Assembly (NCBI RefSeq): GCF_014698305.1
Contig: NZ_JACJST010000010.1
Location: forward strand, 62,001-126,000
DNA length: 64,000 nt
Direction of reading: 5' to 3'
From: Anabaena lutea FACHB-196
GTDB lineage: Bacteria > Cyanobacteriota > Cyanobacteriia > Cyanobacteriales > Nostocaceae
Below the pieces are notes generated by a model that ran no database searches, was not told where the DNA came from, and saw only the letters and a program-made list of their open reading frames with translations. Numbering within the stretch: the stretch's first letter is position 1; each line of letters begins with the position of its first letter. This document shows, one piece after another, positions 52,822 to 60,935 of this stretch. Made by a program: the position numbers and the translations under genes.

Positions 52822-53133
52822 TCATTGGTCAATATCGAGATCAGAGTGAGGATCATCATTTTTAACTACTGGCTCAGATATGTTGACCGACAAAACTTGC
52901 AGATTACCTTGAGTACAGATTAATCGCAGACTATCAATTTCCGCCGGTTGGACACGATGTTGGTAATGAGAGAGAAAAGTGTCATTCAAATAAACAGCCA
53001 ATTGGGTTTCTTGTACCGCAATCTTCACAGTAAACTTTTTACCAAAGGCCATCTCCTGGGGGAAGGGAAGTCTTTCTTCCAGCCCCCAATTCCCGACCTG
53101 AGTATTTTGGACGATTTGTCCTTCATTTAACTG
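52822..53133 (-). pseudogene. Galectin-like carbohydrate-binding domain, 5'-truncated
   Basis: The frame open from 53133 reads QLNEGQIVQNTQVGNWGLEE then RLPFPQEMAFGKKFTVKIAV, LAVYLNDTFLSHYQHRV and LICTQGNLQVLSVNI. This follows the galectin pattern of (V)xN, WGxExR, PF, F-x-V-x-I, V-x-(L/V)-N-(D/G) and F/Y-x-HR. The sugar-contacting N, W, E and R are kept, but the HxNxR strand that should precede is absent and a TAA lies directly upstream at 53134-53136. An ATG at 53052 exists, but starting there would drop the W and E. Galectins are mainly eukaryotic beta-galactoside lectins. A C-terminal acidic tail follows. Confidence 0.65.
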
Positions 53134-53196
53134 TTAATGAAATTTTATTTAGCACGTCTAGAGTTAGGCGAGATTCTGAAACAGAAGTAGAGACTA

Positions 53197-53748
53197 CTAC
53201 TGCCTAACCGGATAATATAATCCGTCTTGCTCCTGAAATGTCCACCCCAAGCTCATCGGGTCACGATTCCTCGACCAACTAATAAATTCTTTTTCACTCT
53301 TGCTTTCGCGCTCTGTAATCAAACTTTGAGCAGTGACACCCAATCGTTGCGCTAAATTCTCAGGAGCAAAAGATTTTATTTCAACTGGTTGTTGTTGATA
53401 TGGGTATGCGGATCTGCTACTACGGGCTTGACTACCGTATTTGCCAGAAGCAAGCGCCCGTTCTATTTTTTCCAATTGTTTACCAAGGACTTCCAGTTTA
53501 GTGGACACCAGTTGATCTTGCTGGCAAAGGTGCGTTTCCATTTCCAAAAGTTTTTCCTCCACCTGCTGTAATTCGGTGGTTGCTTCCAGTTTAACGCTGC
53601 TATCAAAACGCGATATCACTTCCTGTAAGCCTTGCAGTAACGCTGTTGTATGACCGTCACGGTGTATTTTTGCTAAGTTGCGTACTACAGAAATTAGTAC
53701 AGTAGGCACGCGAATCATCTCGCTGGGTGGGGTCTTGTTGGCAGTCAT
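53197..53748 (-). CDS. Coiled-coil hypothetical protein
   Basis: From the ATG at 53748 it has 183 residues. The N-terminus (IRVPTVLISVVRNLAKIHRDGH, about 11-32) looks like a short DNA-binding or ribbon-helix-like region, followed by a long coiled coil (about 50-105: LQQVEEKLLEMETHLCQQDQ) and a C-terminal domain with LAQRLGVTAQSLITERESKS and WTFQEQDGLYYPVRQ. The C-terminal part resembles a small adaptor or HTH found in cyanobacterial plasmid and IS-adjacent proteins, but I cannot name it. It sits between an ISL3 remnant and the galectin-like fragment. Confidence 0.5.
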   Translation of the reverse strand: MTANKTPPSEMIRVPTVLISVVRNLAKIHRDGHTTALLQGLQEVISRFDSSVKLEATTELQQVEEKLLEMETHLCQQDQLVSTKLEVLGKQLEKIERALASGKYGSQARSSRSAYPYQQQPVEIKSFAPENLAQRLGVTAQSLITERESKSEKEFISWSRNRDPMSLGWTFQEQDGLYYPVRQ

Positions 53749-53832
53749 GATAGCTAAGATTGATATCATAAATTATAACCCCAAAGCCGTGGTTTTTCTG
53801 GCTTGAATCTGGAAACGCACTGGTACAAAAAA

Positions 53833-54234
53833 CTATATGTTTAAGAACATGTAGGAATAACACAAGCGTGCCAAGAAGCTATGGATAGCAACTCGCCTAG
53901 CACGACGTTCTTCTGCTAATTGTAGTGCCTGTTGTTCACGGCTTGGTCGTGATACTCGTACAACCACAGTGCCATCAGTTTGGGTTATTGATGAAAGATT
54001 GTGTGCTTCATCGACGGCTTTGAGAGCTTGATGATGTGTAGCGAAAACTTGGTTAAGTGTTTCAGCTAAGTTCTGCAATAAGTGAAAACGGTCTGCAACA
54101 TGAATGGCTTCAGGCGCTCCTTGACGAATACCACTTTCATAAACTTTTGACCTTATGTTGATTTTCTCGATGATGATTTTGCGATAGCATAATTCACCTC
54201 TGATTAACTGAGTAGAAAGCTTGAATAATTGCAA
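53833..54234 (-). pseudogene. ISL3-family transposase remnant
   Basis: The middle part (about residues 32-120) reads YESGIRQGAPEAIHVADRFH and LLQNLAETLNQVFATHHQAL, a highly characteristic ISL3 transposase core segment that includes one catalytic Asp (VADRFH). The N-terminal zinc-ribbon part and the C-terminal third are missing or out of frame. It could be the source family of the MITE at 2915, but no GGCTCTT terminus is visible close by. Confidence 0.8.
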
Positions 54235-54262
54235 TCGAAAAAATTTAAGTTTTTAATCAATC

Positions 54263-54457
54263 AGGACTTACGCAAAATATAGCAACAGCCAAGGTGGTTA
54301 GGACATCAACAGATGATAAAACGTAGACAGTAAAAGCCTTTTAACTCTGTCACCTGTCAAGAGTCACCTGTCACCTGCTATATCTCTCAAACCCTCATTC
54401 TTCCGTGTCCTCTGTGCCTCTGTGGTTCGTTTATTCCATAGCTCGTGCGTAAGTCCT
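54263..54457. mobile_element. 195-bp MITE-like element
   Basis: Perfect 12-bp inverted ends AGGACTTACGCA (54263-54274) and TGCGTAAGTCCT (54446-54457). The interior has direct repeats (GTCACCTGTCA) and no gene. These ends are common in Nostocales intergenic DNA. It separates the ISL3 remnant from the TVP38 gene. Confidence 0.6.
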
Positions 54458-54478
54458 ATAAATCAAAAAAATATATAT

Positions 54479-55174
54479 TTATTCCACACGCACAACATCT
54501 CTAAGGTCTAGCCAGTTATAACGTCGAATCAACCAAGGCAACACTATAATTACAATCAGTAAAATAATCGAAATAGCAATTCCTAAAGGTGTGCCTACCC
54601 TTAATGCTCCTCCCATGTAGGTCAGTAAAAATGTTGAGGGAATCATGCCTAAAAAAGTAGCCAGGGCATATTTAGGAAGAGAAAGACCAGCAATTCCCGC
54701 AGCATAGCTAATCAAATCAAAAGAAAATATTGGCAGCATCCGAGTAATAAAAATTACCCAGCTAAGATAGGTCTCTCCTCTGTTTTTCGAGAAATAAATT
54801 ATCTTACCAGTTAAAGCTTTAATGGCCGATCGCCCCAAAGTTCGACCCAAAAAATAAGCAATTAAACCACCGATAAAACCTCCTATGATGCTGTATATTC
54901 CTGCCATCAATGTCCCCCAAATAGTGCCAGCTATAACTGCGAGTGGCGCACTGGGAATAGGACTAATAACTACAGATAAAGCCAAGATACCAATATAGAC
55001 AAATGGGCCAAGTAACCCTAAATTTTTTACAGTTTGTCTAAATCCTTCTGGTGTTAATATATTTACCTGGGGATTTAGTAGCCAATAACAGACGGCTAAA
55101 CATAGGAGCAAAATTACCAATGCAAAGGCGTTTTGACGATTAAACAGGATTTTGATTCTTTCCTGTCTTTTCAC
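54479..55174 (-). CDS. TVP38/TMEM64-family membrane protein (DedA-like fold)
   Basis: A 231-residue protein with about six hydrophobic segments and a VTT-domain core (about 60-185: SPIPSAPLAVIAGTIWGTLM, GFIGGLIAYFLGRTLGR, MLPIFSFDLISYAAG). The G-x-x-x-(F/Y)-x-x-G-R re-entrant motif is typical. Members have been linked to lipid scrambling and metal tolerance. It is the last gene of the minus-strand copper operon, 17 bases after the methyltransferase, and is followed by no clear terminator. Confidence 0.82.
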   Translation of the reverse strand: MKRQERIKILFNRQNAFALVILLLCLAVCYWLLNPQVNILTPEGFRQTVKNLGLLGPFVYIGILALSVVISPIPSAPLAVIAGTIWGTLMAGIYSIIGGFIGGLIAYFLGRTLGRSAIKALTGKIIYFSKNRGETYLSWVIFITRMLPIFSFDLISYAAGIAGLSLPKYALATFLGMIPSTFLLTYMGGALRVGTPLGIAISIILLIVIIVLPWLIRRYNWLDLRDVVRVE

Positions 55175-55191
55175 TTACTTAGTTCTCCCTT

Positions 55192-55845
55192 TTAGGTATT
55201 ACTTCTCTTAATAGTATCTCCCAGACGAGGGAAAAAAGCTGGTGTATTGCTGGCATAGCGATCGTACTCTGCACCAAATTCTGCTCGCACCTCACGTTCT
55301 TCTTGGCGTGCTAGTCGTGTATACATCCACACCAGCACTGGGAACATCAACAGCGTTAAGATTGTGGGCCACTGAAGCAGGAATCCGAACATGATGAGGA
55401 TAAAAGCTACATATTGGGGATGACGAATTGTTGCATAAGGCCCAGAAGTCGCCAGCGTGTGACTGCGCTGGGCTTTGTAAAGGACTTCCCAGGCAGAGCC
55501 AAGATAGATGAGTCCACCAAAAATAAACACGTTACTTAAAAGGTGAATTGGGTTTAAGTGGGGATCGCCTTTCCAACCCAGCAATGTCCACCAGAGATGT
55601 CCGGCATCATGGGAGAAAATATCCAGTTTGGGAAAGCGAGTTTGTAGCCAACCTGATAGTAAGTAAAGGGTCAATGGAAACCCATACATTTCCGTAAATA
55701 ACGCGACAATAAAAGCTGAGAAAGCACCAAATGAACGCCAATCACGAGGACTTTTTGGCTTTGTGAAGCTGAAGGCAAAAATGATAAATATCAGTGAATT
55801 GATAATTACTAAAGACCAAAGACCATAAGCAGGGATATCTTTCAT
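55192..55845 (-). CDS. Isoprenylcysteine methyltransferase (ICMT/NnrU-like) family membrane protein
   Basis: A 217-residue protein with about five membrane helices. The C-terminal SAM-binding region has SGPYATIRHPQYVAFILIMF (about 133-152) and RLARQEEREVRAEFGAEYD (about 183-201), hallmarks of the ICMT/phospholipid methyltransferase fold. Such genes accompany copper ATPases and DUF2933 proteins in several bacteria, often annotated only as isoprenylcysteine carboxyl methyltransferase; the substrate is unknown and prenylated proteins are not expected. Fourth-to-last gene family in this operon and cotranscribed by spacing. Confidence 0.82.
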   Translation of the reverse strand: MKDIPAYGLWSLVIINSLIFIIFAFSFTKPKSPRDWRSFGAFSAFIVALFTEMYGFPLTLYLLSGWLQTRFPKLDIFSHDAGHLWWTLLGWKGDPHLNPIHLLSNVFIFGGLIYLGSAWEVLYKAQRSHTLATSGPYATIRHPQYVAFILIMFGFLLQWPTILTLLMFPVLVWMYTRLARQEEREVRAEFGAEYDRYASNTPAFFPRLGDTIKRSNT

Positions 55846-55898
55846 AATTCATTTTCCTTTCTTGTGGTGAAGTATTAGTTATTTTGTGCTAATTGCCT

Positions 55899-56132
55899 TT
55901 ATTGAGATTGGTTATTGCTTCCACCGCCTCCCCCATGTCCGCCATGTCCACCGTGCATAAATAAGTGCATAATTATACAAAGTCCCAGAAGTAAGAATAG
56001 TGGTGGAAGGCCAAGTATATGGGCCCAATGTTCTGCTATGAGAAAGAAGGCAATAATGGCGAGAAAGACAAACAATACGATTTTGACAACTGATATTCTT
56101 GTGCTGGATTGATGATTGTGTTGGTGAGCCAT
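55899..56132 (-). CDS. DUF2933 small membrane protein
   Basis: A 77-residue protein with a His-rich N-terminus (AHQHNHQS), two short hydrophobic helices (about 17-35 and 41-60), a MHLFMHGGHGGHGGGGG tail and a polar end. This is the DUF2933 pattern. The His clusters at both ends suggest transient metal binding at the membrane. It is a regular companion of copper P-type ATPases. Confidence 0.8.
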   Translation of the reverse strand: MAHQHNHQSSTRISVVKIVLFVFLAIIAFFLIAEHWAHILGLPPLFLLLGLCIIMHLFMHGGHGGHGGGGGSNNQSQ

Positions 56133-56176
56133 GTTTTCTTAATTTGTAGTAATTGAAATTCTCTAATTGTCTATCT

Positions 56177-56437
56177 CTACAGCGAAATCAGCTTTTTAGC
56201 TGGCGGCAACATTAAGGGTGAATTATTTGTTACTGGCTTTCTTCTAAAAAACGTAAGTGAGATAGGAAGGGACATCAAAATAAAGACCAGTGGTAGGGTG
56301 TAAAGAAAGATAGAAACTAGAGGTGAGCGAGAAACAGCTAGCAGTAAAAAAACACTAACAGTGAAGATAATAAATAGTGCCTGGTTTACAGACAGGTTAT
56401 CAAGCTGGAAGGAATAATGTTTGTGTTGATGAATCAT
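56177..56437 (-). CDS. Small two-helix membrane protein
   Basis: An 86-residue protein: MIHQHKHYSF start, hydrophobic helices at about 19-37 and 43-65, and a basic/polar tail (FRRKPVTNNSP). I know no named family; size and His-containing start resemble the DUF2933 gene next to it. It lies 20 bases after the CopA stop and so is in the same operon. Confidence 0.65.
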   Translation of the reverse strand: MIHQHKHYSFQLDNLSVNQALFIIFTVSVFLLLAVSRSPLVSIFLYTLPLVFILMSLPISLTFFRRKPVTNNSPLMLPPAKKLISL

Positions 56438-56457
56438 AAAAACCTCCTTTTATAGAA

Positions 56458-58632
56458 CTATGTGCTAGATAACTTAAATCCTTTCAATAAGGATGAATTA
56501 ACAATCACTGACAAGGAACTCAAAGCCATCGCAGCTGCGGCAATAATTGGGTTGAGAAAACCGAAGGCAGCAATAGGAATGCCAATGGCGTTGTAAATAA
56601 ACGCCCAAAATAGGTTTTGTTTGATTTTGAGCATCGTGGCACGAGATAGGCGAATCGAGGTGACAACATCTCGCACATCGTTTTTCACCAAAATGATCCC
56701 ACCTGTTTCCTTGGCCACATCTGCACCAGAACCAATCGCAATACCAATGTCAGCAGTTGCTAAGGCGGGTGCATCATTAACACCGTCTCCCACCATTGCC
56801 ACAACTTCGCCGCGTCGTTGAATATCTTTGACAACTTGGGCTTTATCACCGGGTAATACCTCTGCAATTACCTTATCTATTCCCAGTTGACGGGCGATCG
56901 CTTCGGCAGTACGCTGATTGTCTCCGGTGAGCATCACGACTTTAACTTTTTCCCGCCGTAAAGCCGCGATCGCTTCCTTGGCTTCAGGTTTGATGGTGTC
57001 GGCTACTGCCACAATCCCCATTAGCAAACCATTACAACCAACCAGCATGGCTGTTTTACCGTCAGATTCCAAACGAGTCAGTATCTCTTCTGTTGCAGGA
57101 TTAATTTGATAGCCTTGCTCGCGGAACAAGCGGCGATTACCAAGCAAAATCCTATCTCGATTAATTTCTCCCCGAATCCCATGTCCGGGAATAGCTTCAA
57201 AATTATTCACTTTGGGAATATCTAGCATCTGATGTCTGGCTTCTCGCACAATTGCTTCACCCAAAGGATGTTCTGAACCCGCTTCTACAGCCGCCGCCAA
57301 CCGGAGAATTTCATCGTTTGGGCGTTCTGCCAAAGCTACAATATCCGTTACACTAGGCTCACCACGAGTCAAGGTGCCAGTTTTGTCAAAAATGACAGTC
57401 GAGAGCTTTTCTGCCCTTTCTAAAATTTCCCCACCCCGAATTAAAATCCCGGCTTCTGCTCCCTTACCCACACCAACCATCAACGCGGCGGGAGTAGCAA
57501 TACCCAAAGCACAGGGACAAGAAATAATTAACACAGCAATAAATGCCAGTAAAGCTTGCGGAAAGTTCCCGACAAGTAACCAACCGAGAAATGCCAGTAC
57601 CGCAATTCCCACAACCGCAGGCACAAAATAACCCGTCACTTTATCCGCCAACCGTTGGACTTGAGCCGTACTTGTCTGGGCTTCCTCCACAATTTTGATG
57701 ATTTGAGCTAAAGCCGTTTCCGCCCCCACACGAGTCGCCCGAAAACGGAAAAGTCCGGTTCTGTTTAAAGTACCACCAATCACCGCAGATTCGGCTTGCT
57801 TCTCTACTGGTAGTGACTCCCCTGTCAGCATTGACTCATCTACAGATGAAGATCCATCCAGCACAATTCCATCCGTCGGTACTTTTTCTCCCGGACGGAC
57901 AACAACTGTTTCATCCACCATTAATTGCTCTGCCGGAATTTCCATCTCCATACCATCTCGGATGACTCTGGCGGTGGCAGGTTTTAAATCTAGAAGTTTG
58001 CGTACTGCTGCCGATGAGTTCTTTTTGATAATTTCTTCCATATACTTGCCTAGTAAAACAAAGGCAATGACGACGGCAGAAACTTCAAAATAAACGCTAC
58101 GTTCCTCAACTCCAACAGGTAGAGCATTAGGAAAGAAAATCACTGCCACACTATAGAAATAGGCAACGCTGGTTCCTAAAGCAATCAGGAAATCCATGTT
58201 TACATTGCGGCTTTTGATGGCATTCCACGCTCCCACGTAAAATGACCAGCCACCAATGAACTGCACAGGGGTAGCCAGGATAAAAAGCCAGACTCCCCAG
58301 GTGAACCAGGGTAGAGCAGAAATCGGCACCCAGCTTAAGATACTTACACCTGCTGCCAGTCCCAAAAATGCAGCCGCTCGCAGAATTGCTAAAAATAGTA
58401 CCCCCGTCATCGCAATGGTGACGCGAGTCCGCATAGATTTGAGTTCCTTCTCAGGATCTAAAAATGTGTTTAAGCAAGTTTGGCTACAAAAATAGTAAGT
58501 GCGTCCACTTCGTTCTGTCTTCAAGGATGTGGCTTTAGGTACTGTCATGCCACAAATAGGATCTTTTGCCATCCCACCTTGGGGTACAATGCTTGCGTGT
58601 CTATGTCCGTGATGCTCGTGAGTTCTGGTCAT
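56458..58632 (-). CDS. copA: Copper-exporting P1B-type ATPase with N-terminal YHS domain
   Basis: A 724-residue pump. A His-rich start (THEHHGHRH) leads to a YHS/TRASH-like domain (about 23-58; DPICGM with C27, YFCSQTC with C49 and C53) in place of the usual HMA domain. Eight helices follow, with the actuator TGES at 270, CPC at 372-374 (SCPCALG), DKTGT at 416-420, SEHP near 455, GDGVNDAP, and helix 7/8 residues ([19 protein letters not shown]) of the Cu(I) class. AAGGAG precedes the ATG. It is the only complete CopA in the window. It is cotranscribed with a stand-alone YHS protein 16 bases upstream. Confidence 0.92.
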   Translation of the reverse strand: MTRTHEHHGHRHASIVPQGGMAKDPICGMTVPKATSLKTERSGRTYYFCSQTCLNTFLDPEKELKSMRTRVTIAMTGVLFLAILRAAAFLGLAAGVSILSWVPISALPWFTWGVWLFILATPVQFIGGWSFYVGAWNAIKSRNVNMDFLIALGTSVAYFYSVAVIFFPNALPVGVEERSVYFEVSAVVIAFVLLGKYMEEIIKKNSSAAVRKLLDLKPATARVIRDGMEMEIPAEQLMVDETVVVRPGEKVPTDGIVLDGSSSVDESMLTGESLPVEKQAESAVIGGTLNRTGLFRFRATRVGAETALAQIIKIVEEAQTSTAQVQRLADKVTGYFVPAVVGIAVLAFLGWLLVGNFPQALLAFIAVLIISCPCALGIATPAALMVGVGKGAEAGILIRGGEILERAEKLSTVIFDKTGTLTRGEPSVTDIVALAERPNDEILRLAAAVEAGSEHPLGEAIVREARHQMLDIPKVNNFEAIPGHGIRGEINRDRILLGNRRLFREQGYQINPATEEILTRLESDGKTAMLVGCNGLLMGIVAVADTIKPEAKEAIAALRREKVKVVMLTGDNQRTAEAIARQLGIDKVIAEVLPGDKAQVVKDIQRRGEVVAMVGDGVNDAPALATADIGIAIGSGADVAKETGGIILVKNDVRDVVTSIRLSRATMLKIKQNLFWAFIYNAIGIPIAAFGFLNPIIAAAAMALSSLSVIVNSSLLKGFKLSST

Positions 58633-58648
58633 TTTTGAATGAACTCCT

Positions 58649-58825
58649 TCATCCTGCTAGTTGTGATTCAAAAGTATGCAGGCAAGTCTGGCTGCAAAAA
58701 TAGTAAGTCTGTCCGTCTCGCTCGGACTTCAATGCTGTAGCCTTTTCTACAGTCATGCCACATATTGGGTCTACAGCAGTCTTGTCACTATCTTGTTGAC
58801 GCTTGCGTCTAAAAAAATTCCACAT
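58649..58825 (-). CDS. Stand-alone YHS-domain protein (58 residues)
   Basis: A small gene supported by a perfect AAGGAGGT eight bases before the ATG. The protein starts [15 protein letters not shown], then [12 protein letters not shown] (C22) and [12 protein letters not shown] (C44, C48), which is the same YHS/TRASH-type Cys triad as in the N-terminus of the following CopA. It is probably a cytosolic Cu(I) carrier or donor for the pump, and likely arose by duplication of, or gave rise to, the fused domain. It lies 56 bases after the DUF305 gene and 16 before copA. Confidence 0.85.
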   Translation of the reverse strand: MWNFFRRKRQQDSDKTAVDPICGMTVEKATALKSERDGQTYYFCSQTCLHTFESQLAG

Positions 58826-58881
58826 AATTGACCTCCTTGAGAGCAGATATCAATCGTGTCAGGTCAAAATCTCTCCGGAAT

Positions 58882-59583
58882 TCAACTTTCTTCAGGGTTG
58901 GATTTATACCAAACCTGATACCACTGCTGCATCTGGTTAATTTCAGCCGTTTGAGTTTTAATGATGGACTGAGCTAAGTTACGAATTTCTGGTTTGGTAG
59001 CTTTTTTAGTAGCCATCTGCGACATCATTAGAGCCATGCGATGATGAGGAATCATCTGACGGACAAATTCTTTGTCGAAATCTGGTGCATTTTTCAATGC
59101 TGCCAAATCTACATTCATACCCATCATGTTGCAGTTCATCGGCATTTTCATCATGCCTGGGTTCATCTGTTGGCACATACGCTGATGCATTGCCATCATT
59201 TCTTGACGAGTCATGGCTGTTACAGGTACTTCTTTCCCGTACCATGCCTTATACCAAGATTTCATTTGCTGAATTTCGCTGTTTTGTTCTTGTTTAATAG
59301 CTTGAGCTAGCTTTTTAATTTCTGGGTGTTGAGCGCGACTTAATGCGATATCAGCCATTTCTATTGCTTGAGTGTGATGGGGAACCATCTTTTCAATGAA
59401 ATGCTGATCCATATTAGTCATCATCCCTCTTTGGGGAGGAGGAGTAGTTTCTGTAGATTGGTGATGAGTATTATGTTCTGAGTTTGAAACCTGAGCTTGT
59501 GCGTTATTTAAAATTACTAATCCAGCGAGCGCACTAGTGCTTAATAGACCAGCCAAGCCATACAACAATGTTTTTGTTTTCAT
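58882..59583 (-). CDS. CopM-like exported protein with two DUF305 domains
   Basis: A 233-residue protein: signal peptide (about 1-30, NNAQAQ), His-containing linker, first DUF305 helix set (about 57-120: DQHFIEKMVPHHTQAIEMAD, QQMKSWYKAWY), a Met-rich middle (MTRQEMMAMHQRMCQQMNPG, MMKMPMNCNMMGMN), and a second set (about 170-228: DKEFVRQMIPHHRMALMMSQ). The Met/Cys density is higher than in the first DUF305 protein (8576) and suits Cu(I)/Ag(I). It heads the copper operon and has a minus-strand CopR-like box 244 bases upstream. Unlike its paralogue it lacks a lipobox. Confidence 0.85.
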   Translation of the reverse strand: MKTKTLLYGLAGLLSTSALAGLVILNNAQAQVSNSEHNTHHQSTETTPPPQRGMMTNMDQHFIEKMVPHHTQAIEMADIALSRAQHPEIKKLAQAIKQEQNSEIQQMKSWYKAWYGKEVPVTAMTRQEMMAMHQRMCQQMNPGMMKMPMNCNMMGMNVDLAALKNAPDFDKEFVRQMIPHHRMALMMSQMATKKATKPEIRNLAQSIIKTQTAEINQMQQWYQVWYKSNPEES

Positions 59584-59974
59584 AACCCCACCTCATTTTA
59601 AGAGTTAAAGACAACTTATATTTATGAAATTATCGAGAGATTGTGAGGAACTTGTGAGACGAAAAATTTTAAATTAAACTCAATAAAATTGCTCAGACAT
59701 CAAGTATTATGCAAGCTTTTTTGGTTTCACTTTTCTTGCAAAAATTAAGTTAATTTTCTTTCCAATCAAATAGCTAGATCGTTTTATCTTCAACAAAAAC
59801 CTATAATTTAAGATTTACATATAGAGATGAAAAGAGGATGAAATATTCTTCTTGTACACGTTTCTTTACATAATCAAGGCGATCGCATCCTTACTGGTCT
59901 AGTAATAAATGCGATTACCCGAAGGATACTGCTAAAGGCAATCGCGCTGTTTGGACTTTGTTTGACATCCATGC
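59584..59974 (-). promoter_or_regulatory. Upstream region of the copper operon with a CopR-like box (59827-59843)
   Basis: On the minus strand TTTCAT-CCTCT-TTTCAT at 59827-59843, facing the DUF305-YHS-copA operon. No gene is visible in the region; a HIP1-containing stretch follows at about 59880. Confidence 0.65.
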
Positions 59975-60244
59975 TTAATTCAGGGGTTGACCCACACCCA
60001 CTGCTAGCAATTGGTCACGAGTTGGTTTACCTGTCAGCACTAACACTCCGTTGATAGCGATCGCTGGTACTGATTGAACTCCATAATGTTCAGCTTTCGC
60101 TAGATAAGTCTGCTGCTCCTGACTTAAACGCAAATCATAGACTAATACTTCACAATTTGAACAAGCTAATTCTTGCACTGTACGGACTGTTTCGTCACAA
60201 AGAGGACAATTGGCTGTAAATATCTCAATTTGACGTTTTGTCAT
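59975..60244 (-). CDS. Thioredoxin/glutaredoxin-like protein
   Basis: From the ATG at 60244 (GGTGGAG immediately upstream) it has 89 residues. It is a compact thioredoxin fold with the active-site motif CPLC (FTANCPLCDETV, about 10-21), two further Cys (ELACSNCEV), the cis-Pro in SVPAIAINGV, and a C-terminal helix. It probably acts as a cytosolic reductase or metal-thiol chaperone. Its MerR-type promoter puts it in the metal regulon. Confidence 0.8.
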   Translation of the reverse strand: MTKRQIEIFTANCPLCDETVRTVQELACSNCEVLVYDLRLSQEQQTYLAKAEHYGVQSVPAIAINGVLVLTGKPTRDQLLAVGVGQPLN

Positions 60245-60272
60245 AATCTCCACCAACAATTACTTTACTAGT

Positions 60273-60304
60273 ATTGTCAACTCTCCTGTTAGGTGGAGAT
60301 TCAA
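60273..60304 (-). promoter_or_regulatory. MerR-type promoter/operator 6 (thioredoxin-like gene)
   Basis: Minus-strand -35 TTGAAT (60299-60304), dyad CTCCACCTAACAGGAG, 20-bp spacer, -10 GACAAT (60273-60278), about 30 bases before the ATG. Confidence 0.75.
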
Positions 60305-60422
60305 GCTTATGAATACAATCTTAATAATTTGTATAAATTTGTTTGATATTAATTACAAATTAATTTTCTTCATACAAATTTATAACTATATTTTGCTTCA
60401 TAAAAGTTTTTCTCGTGATCTC

Positions 60423-60454
60423 TTGACTCTCCAGTTAAATGGAGCATTAAAAAT
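60423..60454 (+). promoter_or_regulatory. MerR-type promoter/operator 7
   Basis: -35 TTGACT (60423-60428), dyad CTCCAGTTAAATGGAG, 20-bp spacer, weak -10 AAAAAT (60449-60454). Divergent from site 6 and facing the gene at 60525. Confidence 0.65.
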
Positions 60455-60524
60455 TAAATTATTGAGTTGCGAAAAGAAAGGATAACTTTTTGTCCTTTCA
60501 ATAGTTATACCTGGGAATTTATTT

Positions 60525-60935
60525 ATGACAAGCAGACAACAGTTACATCAGAGATTGACATCAAGTTCTGATTCTAAAGTACCTCACAAAAATCGATTCA
60601 GCATTCAATTATTTTTGGGAAAATTCTGGAGATGGTTTGTTGACTTCCTCTATAAAGAACCCGAACCAGAAGTTTGGGAACGGCGCGATAGCCAAGGTAA
60701 TGTCTGGTGGTTTGCCTATGATCCAGCAACAGGTAAATCTGCTTCTTTGGGTTCGGAACAGGAAGTTTTAATTTGGATTGAGCCAGAAGTGTTGAATGTT
60801 AAAAAAACTGCGATAAAAATTGCCCAAAATATATTAAAATCTGGGCAAGCTATCTCAAAATATAGATTTGATTATGATTATAAATTCATTTCCCAAGATT
60901 GTCAAAGACATCCTCAAATCCTTGCCAAAAAATGA
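60525..60935 (+). CDS. Cyanobacterial hypothetical protein, 3' end disrupted by an IS
   Basis: A 136-codon frame. Residues about 25-90 (KFWRWFVDFLYKEPEPEVWE, RRDSQGNVWWFAYDPATGKS, GSEQEVLIWIE) resemble a small conserved cyanobacterial protein that normally ends soon after the last segment. The codons after about 95 (KKTAIKIAQNILKSGQAISK...) overlap the transposase gene in another frame and are probably IS-derived. Its MerR-type promoter suggests a metal-responsive role, unproven. The insertion point is near 60785-60860; I could not fix the IS end. Confidence 0.55.
   Translation: MTSRQQLHQRLTSSSDSKVPHKNRFSIQLFLGKFWRWFVDFLYKEPEPEVWERRDSQGNVWWFAYDPATGKSASLGSEQEVLIWIEPEVLNVKKTAIKIAQNILKSGQAISKYRFDYDYKFISQDCQRHPQILAKK

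Noticed and set aside
59085-59297. Plus-strand frames opposite the second DUF305 gene
   Set aside because: Antisense shadows of Met/His-rich codons in a well-supported gene.
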